A stretch of 13,948 bases of DNA from Acidobacteriota bacterium (GTDB lineage Bacteria > Acidobacteriota > Terriglobia > Terriglobales > Acidobacteriaceae): assembly GCA_021780095.1 (NCBI GenBank), contig JAJXZK010000282.1, positions 1-13,948 of the forward strand. The letters run 5' to 3'. Below, in pieces: positions 9,716 through 13,948 of the stretch (position 1 is the stretch's first letter; the number at the start of each line of letters is the position of its first letter). A program made the position numbers and the translations under genes. Below the pieces are notes generated by a model. That model searched no databases and was not told where the DNA came from. It saw only the letters and a list, made by a program, of their open reading frames with translations.

Positions 9716-10191
9716 CAAAATGAAGAAACGGCGCGCTGTCGAAGCACCATCCGGTTAAGCGCAAAGCGGTTGTAGCGTTGCGCGACAATGCACGGAAGAT
9801 TGGCGGCTAGGGCATACGCTGACATCACCCAACACGCCCATGGCGGATTCCAAAGAAAAAACAGAGGCAGACACGCGAGCATGCACCAGTGAGCAGTTTC
9901 AGCACGACGAGTCTCAAGCAGAAAGAGCTGCAGATACTCCGCATCCCGCGCTGACAATCGCTTCTTCGCAAATCCCCCGAACCATGGTGCTCCATCCGGC
10001 AGCAGGGGTTTCCATCGACGAATGCCGAACCAGTTCAGATAGAGTCGGCCGTCACCCTCCCAGCGCCGCGGAGCCGTCAGCCAGGAATCACAGGCAAAGA
10101 TGTTTGGCGGAAGGTGAACGGATGCATAGCCAATGGCGAGATGCACCACTGGCCAGCCCAGTATGTTCACCGACCAGACCAGCGCGTTCAT
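9715..10191 (-). CDS. crtO: CrtO-like carotenoid-glycoside acyltransferase
   Basis: Resembles glycosyl-4,4'-diaponeurosporenoate acyltransferase, the enzyme that adds a fatty acyl chain to the glucose of staphyloxanthin-type C30 carotenoids. 158 residues, close to the approximately 165 of the Staphylococcus protein. An N-terminal hydrophobic segment (about 4-24), then RRWEGDGRLYLNWFGIRRWKP, LLPDGAPWFGGFAKKRL, the conserved ETRRAETAHW (93-102) and a second hydrophobic stretch (about 103-135) indicate a membrane protein. The start is ATG 10191, overlapping the upstream glycosyltransferase stop by four bases (ATGA), with GGAGGGGAAG upstream. Longer in-frame starts reach into the glycosyltransferase gene and are rejected. 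Not to be confused with the unrelated cyanobacterial ketolase also called CrtO. Activity inferred from similarity and neighbours. Confidence 0.8.
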   Translation of the reverse strand: MNALVWSVNILGWPVVHLAIGYASVHLPPNIFACDSWLTAPRRWEGDGRLYLNWFGIRRWKPLLPDGAPWFGGFAKKRLSARDAEYLQLFLLETRRAETAHWCMLACLPLFFLWNPPWACWVMSAYALAANLPCIVAQRYNRFALNRMVLRQRAVSSF

Positions 10192-11261
10192 ACTTCTCTT
10201 CCCCTCCAGATGGTCTTCTGTCCAGTAGCTCGGCGCATGGCTGATCGGGCGAAGAGAATGCAGTAATAGGCAAGCGGGAGCGGATAGAGCAGACACGTGT
10301 GCAGTCTGTAGTTCCCGAGTTGCCGTCCCAGCCAGTACGTCTGCCCTCCTAGCAGCAGGTAAGCGAGGAGGAAATATGTCGGGAAGCTCGACCAGGAAAT
10401 TACGACCAGAAACGCTGCCATCCACAGCGATGAAATCCAAACAGCGGAAAAGGCAAGCACCTTGTCGCCTGAGGCCGTTGCGCCATGCACAAAAGCCTTG
10501 GTCCAGCTATCTGACATCTGCCTGCAGCCTTCGGGAAACATGCGCATTTGCAGCGTATTGCGACCCCCCAGGCACATCGTGCGCTGCCCGGCCTCGGCGA
10601 GCAGACTAGCGAGATTGAGGTTTTCCAACACGAAACCGCGAACAGCTGCATGTCCGTTCACGGCAAAGTAAGTTTGTCTGGGAATAAGCAGGGACTGGCC
10701 GAAGAGGCGCGCCCTCGAAAGCGCACCGAAGCCGCCCGCACCGGCGGCCATCTGAAGGAAGAAGAACAGCGACCACTGCTCATATGCTGCCTGCATCACG
10801 TGATACGGAAGCAAGGAGATTGCTAGCCTCTGGTCTCCTTCGCGCAGCCATCGTGCAACCAGCCTGTTAAGACCACCGTGCGCGAAGTACGTATCCGCAT
10901 CCAGGAACAGCAGAAGCTCGCCCGATGCCTGTTGTGCGCCCTGGTAGCAGGCCCATGCCTTGCCCGTCCATCCAGCGGGCAGCGGTTCCGCACTGATTAC
11001 TGTCGCGCCCGATACCCGTGCAATCTCCGCTGTATGATCGCTCGAATGATCGTCGACGACTAACACCTCGACGGTCAGCGATGCAGATGCCGATAGCGAT
11101 CGAAGCAGTCGCGGCAGATTAGCTTCTTCATTCCGTGCGGGAATAATGACAGACACGCTTACCGCAGCATCCGGCAGAGCGGCAGGGCACGTGGGTATGT
11201 GCCACAGCAGAAGCAAACCTGCAGCCAGTCCTACAATGCCCAGCAATGTCGCAAGAATCAT
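10188..11261 (-). CDS. crtQ: CrtQ-like GT2 carotenoid glycosyltransferase
   Basis: Family 2 glycosyltransferase of the 4,4'-diaponeurosporenoate glycosyltransferase type, predicted to join glucose to the carboxyl end of a C30 carotenoid acid at the membrane. 357 residues. It has an N-terminal membrane anchor (1-22), then the GT-A domain: VSVIIPARNEEANLPRLL, VLVVDDHSSDHT (Asp70-Asp71) and the metal-binding DAD at 121-123 in LLLFLDADTYF. A motif near the end of the catalytic domain (CRQMSDSWTKAFVHGA) sits where processive GT2 enzymes have QxxRW. Two or more C-terminal membrane segments follow (about 265-335). The ATG overlaps the desaturase stop (TAATG) and the gene overlaps the acyltransferase start by four bases. 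Other hydrophobic GT2 enzymes look similar, but the neighbours make CrtQ the best call. Confidence 0.8.
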   Translation of the reverse strand: MILATLLGIVGLAAGLLLLWHIPTCPAALPDAAVSVSVIIPARNEEANLPRLLRSLSASASLTVEVLVVDDHSSDHTAEIARVSGATVISAEPLPAGWTGKAWACYQGAQQASGELLLFLDADTYFAHGGLNRLVARWLREGDQRLAISLLPYHVMQAAYEQWSLFFFLQMAAGAGGFGALSRARLFGQSLLIPRQTYFAVNGHAAVRGFVLENLNLASLLAEAGQRTMCLGGRNTLQMRMFPEGCRQMSDSWTKAFVHGATASGDKVLAFSAVWISSLWMAAFLVVISWSSFPTYFLLAYLLLGGQTYWLGRQLGNYRLHTCLLYPLPLAYYCILFARSAMRRATGQKTIWRGREV

Positions 11262-12775
11262 TACGCTTCGGCTTCCGCTTGCTTCGCGATCATCCGCGCT
11301 ACATGTTGTCCGCTCAGCGCAACCATGGGCATTCCCGCACCCGGGTTCACGCTTCCGCCTACAAAGAACAGGTTGCTGAATTCTGTGCTTTGCTTCGGAG
11401 CCTTGAATGCGAAGTTTCTGGTGCGATCACATATCACTCCGTAAATCGATCCGCGATTGGATGCATAACGGGCTTCAATGTCGAGCGGTGTCCAGAAGTC
11501 CTCAACAACGATGTGCTTACGCAGGTCTTTCAATCCCATGCGCTCCAGCTTGTCGATGCAGACTTCCTTGAGTGCGACGTAGTCCTCCCGCGTATAGGGA
11601 TTCTGCTCGTCAATGGGGGGAATATGGGGAAGTATTTTGATGTTGTCGCAGCCTTCCGGCGCCTGCGTGCGATCCGTCCTGGTCGGCGCTACAACATAAA
11701 GCGTTGGATCGTCCGGCAGCTGCTTGTTGCGAAACACGCGCCGAAAATGCCGGTGCAGATCTTTCGAATAGAAGAAGTTGTGGTGCGCAAGCTGCGGATA
11801 GACGCGATCCAGTCCAAGGTGAACTACAATTCCCGAGCACGCAGGCCCAAAGCGTTTCAGCTTCTTCATGACGCCTGCCGGCGCGCCAAGCAGCTTCTTC
11901 ATCGCAGGAATCACTTCCATGTTGGAGACCACGTAGTCTGCCTTGATCGCCACCATGGCCCCCGTCGCATCCTTTGCCTGTACGCCTATGACTCGCTGGC
12001 CGATGCGCTCGATTTGAACGACCTCATGCCCGAGCCGCACGTCGACGCCGGTCTCCTCAAGACGCCTTCTGTACGCGCGTGCAAGTTCGTAGAGACCTCC
12101 TGCGACATACCACAGCCCATATTCCATCTGGATGTTGGGCATCAGATTCATGAATGCGGGAGACTCCATCGCGCTTGAGCCCACATACTTGATGAAGTAC
12201 TCAAAAACGTCGCGCAAGTATCGATTGCTAATGCGCTTGTAGATACTGCCTGACATTGATCGCATGTAATCCAGGTCGCGCGCATCCCGCCACCCGTAGA
12301 AACGCAGGAACTGTCGAAACGTATCCAGGCCTTCATTGAGATAGCCATTCTCAACAATCTCGTACTGCCGCCGCGAGTACGCGAGGAATTCGGCGTACTC
12401 GTCGTAAACGTGCGGCCCGAAGCGTGCTAGCTCCGTCCGCATCATTTCGGCGTCTTCCCACAGGTCCAGAACCATTCCGTCTTCGAAAAAGTTGCGCCAC
12501 TGTGGATCGAGCCTTTGCAGACGGATGTAGTCCTCGAGGCGCTTACCATCACCCTCAAACACCGGGCGGAAGAATTGCGGCAAGGTGAAGATAGATGGTC
12601 CAAGATCGAAGCTGAATCCCGCCACCTGCAACTGGTTGAGCTTGCCGCCCACGTGCTGGTTCTTCTCAAGGAGAGTTACCTTGAAGCCTTTACGTGCAAG
12701 CATGATGGCTGCGGACATGCCGCCAAGCCCGGCTCCGATGACGACGACGCTTTTGTCTTTTCCTGCGGATCTCAT
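11261..12775 (-). CDS. CrtN/CrtP-family carotene desaturase or terminal oxidase
   Basis: FAD-dependent enzyme of the CrtI-type phytoene desaturase family, 504 residues, the normal length. The N-terminus carries the dinucleotide-binding fold VVVIGAGLGGMSAAIMLARKG (GAGLGG at 14-19), the acidic Glu37 at the end of strand 2, and VGGKLN. A substrate-binding middle domain follows, and the C-terminus has the family signature FVGGSVNPGAGMPMVALSG. In staphyloxanthin-type pathways CrtN desaturates 4,4'-diapophytoene, while CrtP oxidises the terminal methyl of diaponeurosporene to an aldehyde. Being flanked by aldehyde dehydrogenase, CrtQ and CrtO favours the CrtP role here, but sequence by eye cannot separate the two, so I give no symbol. 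ATG 12773-12775 overlaps the upstream stop by four bases (ATGA), with AAAGGGA just before it. Confidence 0.88.
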   Translation of the reverse strand: MRSAGKDKSVVVIGAGLGGMSAAIMLARKGFKVTLLEKNQHVGGKLNQLQVAGFSFDLGPSIFTLPQFFRPVFEGDGKRLEDYIRLQRLDPQWRNFFEDGMVLDLWEDAEMMRTELARFGPHVYDEYAEFLAYSRRQYEIVENGYLNEGLDTFRQFLRFYGWRDARDLDYMRSMSGSIYKRISNRYLRDVFEYFIKYVGSSAMESPAFMNLMPNIQMEYGLWYVAGGLYELARAYRRRLEETGVDVRLGHEVVQIERIGQRVIGVQAKDATGAMVAIKADYVVSNMEVIPAMKKLLGAPAGVMKKLKRFGPACSGIVVHLGLDRVYPQLAHHNFFYSKDLHRHFRRVFRNKQLPDDPTLYVVAPTRTDRTQAPEGCDNIKILPHIPPIDEQNPYTREDYVALKEVCIDKLERMGLKDLRKHIVVEDFWTPLDIEARYASNRGSIYGVICDRTRNFAFKAPKQSTEFSNLFFVGGSVNPGAGMPMVALSGQHVARMIAKQAEAEA

Positions 12776-13948
12776 AGTCCCTTTACGATGTTGATCGTGA
12801 TGCTCGCGCCGGTGCGTCCCAACTCAAAAGCACAGTCTGCAAAGCGTGGTGGTCCAAAGCGCCCTTTCGGATTGTTCGAAGCTCCAACCGGTTCGCGCGG
12901 AATACCAATAATGTTGTGATCCAATTTGTGGTTGCCGTTGAGGTCCTCATACACACTCACGGCATACGTGCCGGGAGGCAGATCCATTTCAAACCTCATT
13001 TGGTTCGAATGCCCGGAAATCGGCACAAATCCGTGACGAAATGCCTTCGCTTTCTCGCCAGGAAACCCATCACCTGATGCAAAGACGAGATAGACGAGAT
13101 CACCATGCGCGTCCGGGGTCAAATGTACATCTACATTGAGTCGCGATTCGTGCTGAGGCTGTGCCGTTGCCACGAACGGCAAGAGCACCGCAATTAGAAG
13201 GCATGGAAGAACTCGAACAAGGTATGCGAATACACCACCCATCCCGTGCCGAATCCGGATCAGTTGTGACAGCTGTGTTCGCGTCCGGCTGCTGAAAGGG
13301 AACCAGTTTATTTGCGTGGCACTCCGATCGCTTGCGTGCATCACCGTCTTGATCCGCGAGAAAGTGCGTAGTCCCTCCGGGCCATGGTAGCGGCCATATC
13401 CGCTTCTTCCATTCCCCCCAAAGGGCGCATAGGGATTCGCGATCACCCGAATGACATCGTTGATTGCACAACTCCCCGCCGCAATCTGCTTGGCGACGCG
13501 CCTGGCCCTTGCACTGTTCCGTGACCATACGCTACTGCTGAGCGCAAACGGGCTGGCATTCGCCATTGCAATTGCTTCAGCCTCCTCGCGAAAGCGGGTA
13601 ACAATCAGTGCAGGCCCAAACGACTCTTCCGTCAGGAGCCGGGCATCCGCCGGCACATCGGTCAGCAGCACTGGCCCACCAGCTAGGTTCTCTTCGCGCG
13701 GGAAGCACAGCACAGCGCCCCGATCGAGCGCATCGTGCACCTGTGCAGTGTGCAAGGAAAGAGCCCTCGACGAGAGCGGGCAGAAATCTGCGTCAGGCTT
13801 CTCCCCAACGCGGAGCTCCGCGATCCTTGCCTTCAGCTTCGTTAGAAACGTGTCAAAGATCGTCTCCTGCACATACACCCGTTTCACCGCTACGCACACG
13901 CGTCCAGCATTTGAGAAGGCACCGTAAGTGATTCCCTCCACGGCGCGC
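12772..13948 (-). CDS. Aldehyde dehydrogenase fused to membrane segment and DUF2141, N-terminus off window
   Basis: C-terminal part of an NAD(P)-dependent aldehyde dehydrogenase, likely oxidising a C30 carotenoid aldehyde to its carboxylic acid, as AldH does in the staphyloxanthin route. The frame is open to the window edge, so the cofactor-binding N-terminus is missing. Numbering from the GTG at 13941: catalytic Cys16 in NAGRVCVAVKRVYV; TEESFGP (104-110); PYAPFGGNGRSGYGRYHGPEG (170-190); then INWFPF. Without a stop the frame runs through a basic stretch, a membrane segment (about 238-258, ending LLPFVATAQPQ) and a DUF2141-type beta domain (about 266-389; LPPGTYAVSVYEDLNGN, LDHNIIGIPREPVGASNN, GPPRF). 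Positive charges before the membrane segment place the dehydrogenase in the cytoplasm and DUF2141 in the periplasm. An internal ATG at 13242 could start a separate secreted DUF2141 protein, but it has no clear ribosome site. The stop overlaps the desaturase start (ATGA). Confidence 0.87.
   Translation of the reverse strand, partial: RAVEGITYGAFSNAGRVCVAVKRVYVQETIFDTFLTKLKARIAELRVGEKPDADFCPLSSRALSLHTAQVHDALDRGAVLCFPREENLAGGPVLLTDVPADARLLTEESFGPALIVTRFREEAEAIAMANASPFALSSSVWSRNSARARRVAKQIAAGSCAINDVIRVIANPYAPFGGNGRSGYGRYHGPEGLRTFSRIKTVMHASDRSATQINWFPFSSRTRTQLSQLIRIRHGMGGVFAYLVRVLPCLLIAVLLPFVATAQPQHESRLNVDVHLTPDAHGDLVYLVFASGDGFPGEKAKAFRHGFVPISGHSNQMRFEMDLPPGTYAVSVYEDLNGNHKLDHNIIGIPREPVGASNNPKGRFGPPRFADCAFELGRTGASITINIVKGL

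Noticed and set aside
10192..10440. N-terminal extension of the acyltransferase
   Set aside because: It overlaps the glycosyltransferase gene by about 250 bases. ATG 10191 gives the family's usual length and an ATGA overlap.
11246..12178. Plus-strand open frame of 310 codons
   Set aside because: Antisense to the carotene desaturase, which has complete FAD-binding and C-terminal signatures. The antisense translation shows no family features.

Overview
The window looks like chromosomal DNA of a moderately GC-rich, Gram-negative soil-type heterotroph. My best guess is an acidobacterium of the Terriglobia/Acidobacteriaceae kind. This rests on secreted plant-polysaccharide enzymes with Sec and Tat signals next to a C30-type carotenoid operon that includes a DUF2141 domain. 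The placement is inferred from gene content and protein style only; no rRNA or other marker gene is present.

Region 1 (1-8597) is a divergent carbohydrate-degradation locus. On the minus strand a GH51 alpha-L-arabinofuranosidase (876-3053) is followed after 21 bp by a CE1-like esterase (1-854, cut by the window edge). On the plus strand, starting from the same 232-bp intergenic region, come a second CE1-like esterase with an N-terminal beta-sandwich domain (3286-4494), a GH29 alpha-L-fucosidase-family enzyme (4579-6387) and a GH36 alpha-galactosidase-family enzyme (6426-8597). All five have export signals; GH29 and GH36 carry twin-arginine signals. Together they would strip arabinose, fucose, galactose and ester groups from branched hemicellulose or pectin. 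No transporter, SusC/D pair or regulator lies in the window. The shared intergenic region holds candidate promoters in both directions and a 16-bp palindrome with a LacI-type core.

Region 2 (8598-9394) has no intact gene. It contains a short, apparently frameshifted coding remnant (8842-9167) of unknown family and a small inverted repeat.

Region 3 (9395-13948) is a tightly packed minus-strand operon. Reading 5'->3' it contains: an aldehyde dehydrogenase, N-terminus off the edge, continuing in frame through a membrane segment into a DUF2141 domain; a CrtI/CrtN/CrtP-family carotene desaturase/oxidase; a CrtQ-like GT2 glycosyltransferase; a CrtO-like acyltransferase; and a 106-residue protein of unknown function. 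All four junctions overlap by 1 or 4 bases (ATGA, TAATG, ATGA, TGATG), which points to translational coupling. The order of activities matches the late staphyloxanthin-type steps: oxidation of a C30 carotene end to an aldehyde, then to an acid, then glucosylation, then acylation. The most unusual points are the dehydrogenase-membrane-DUF2141 fusion and the uncharacterised last gene.
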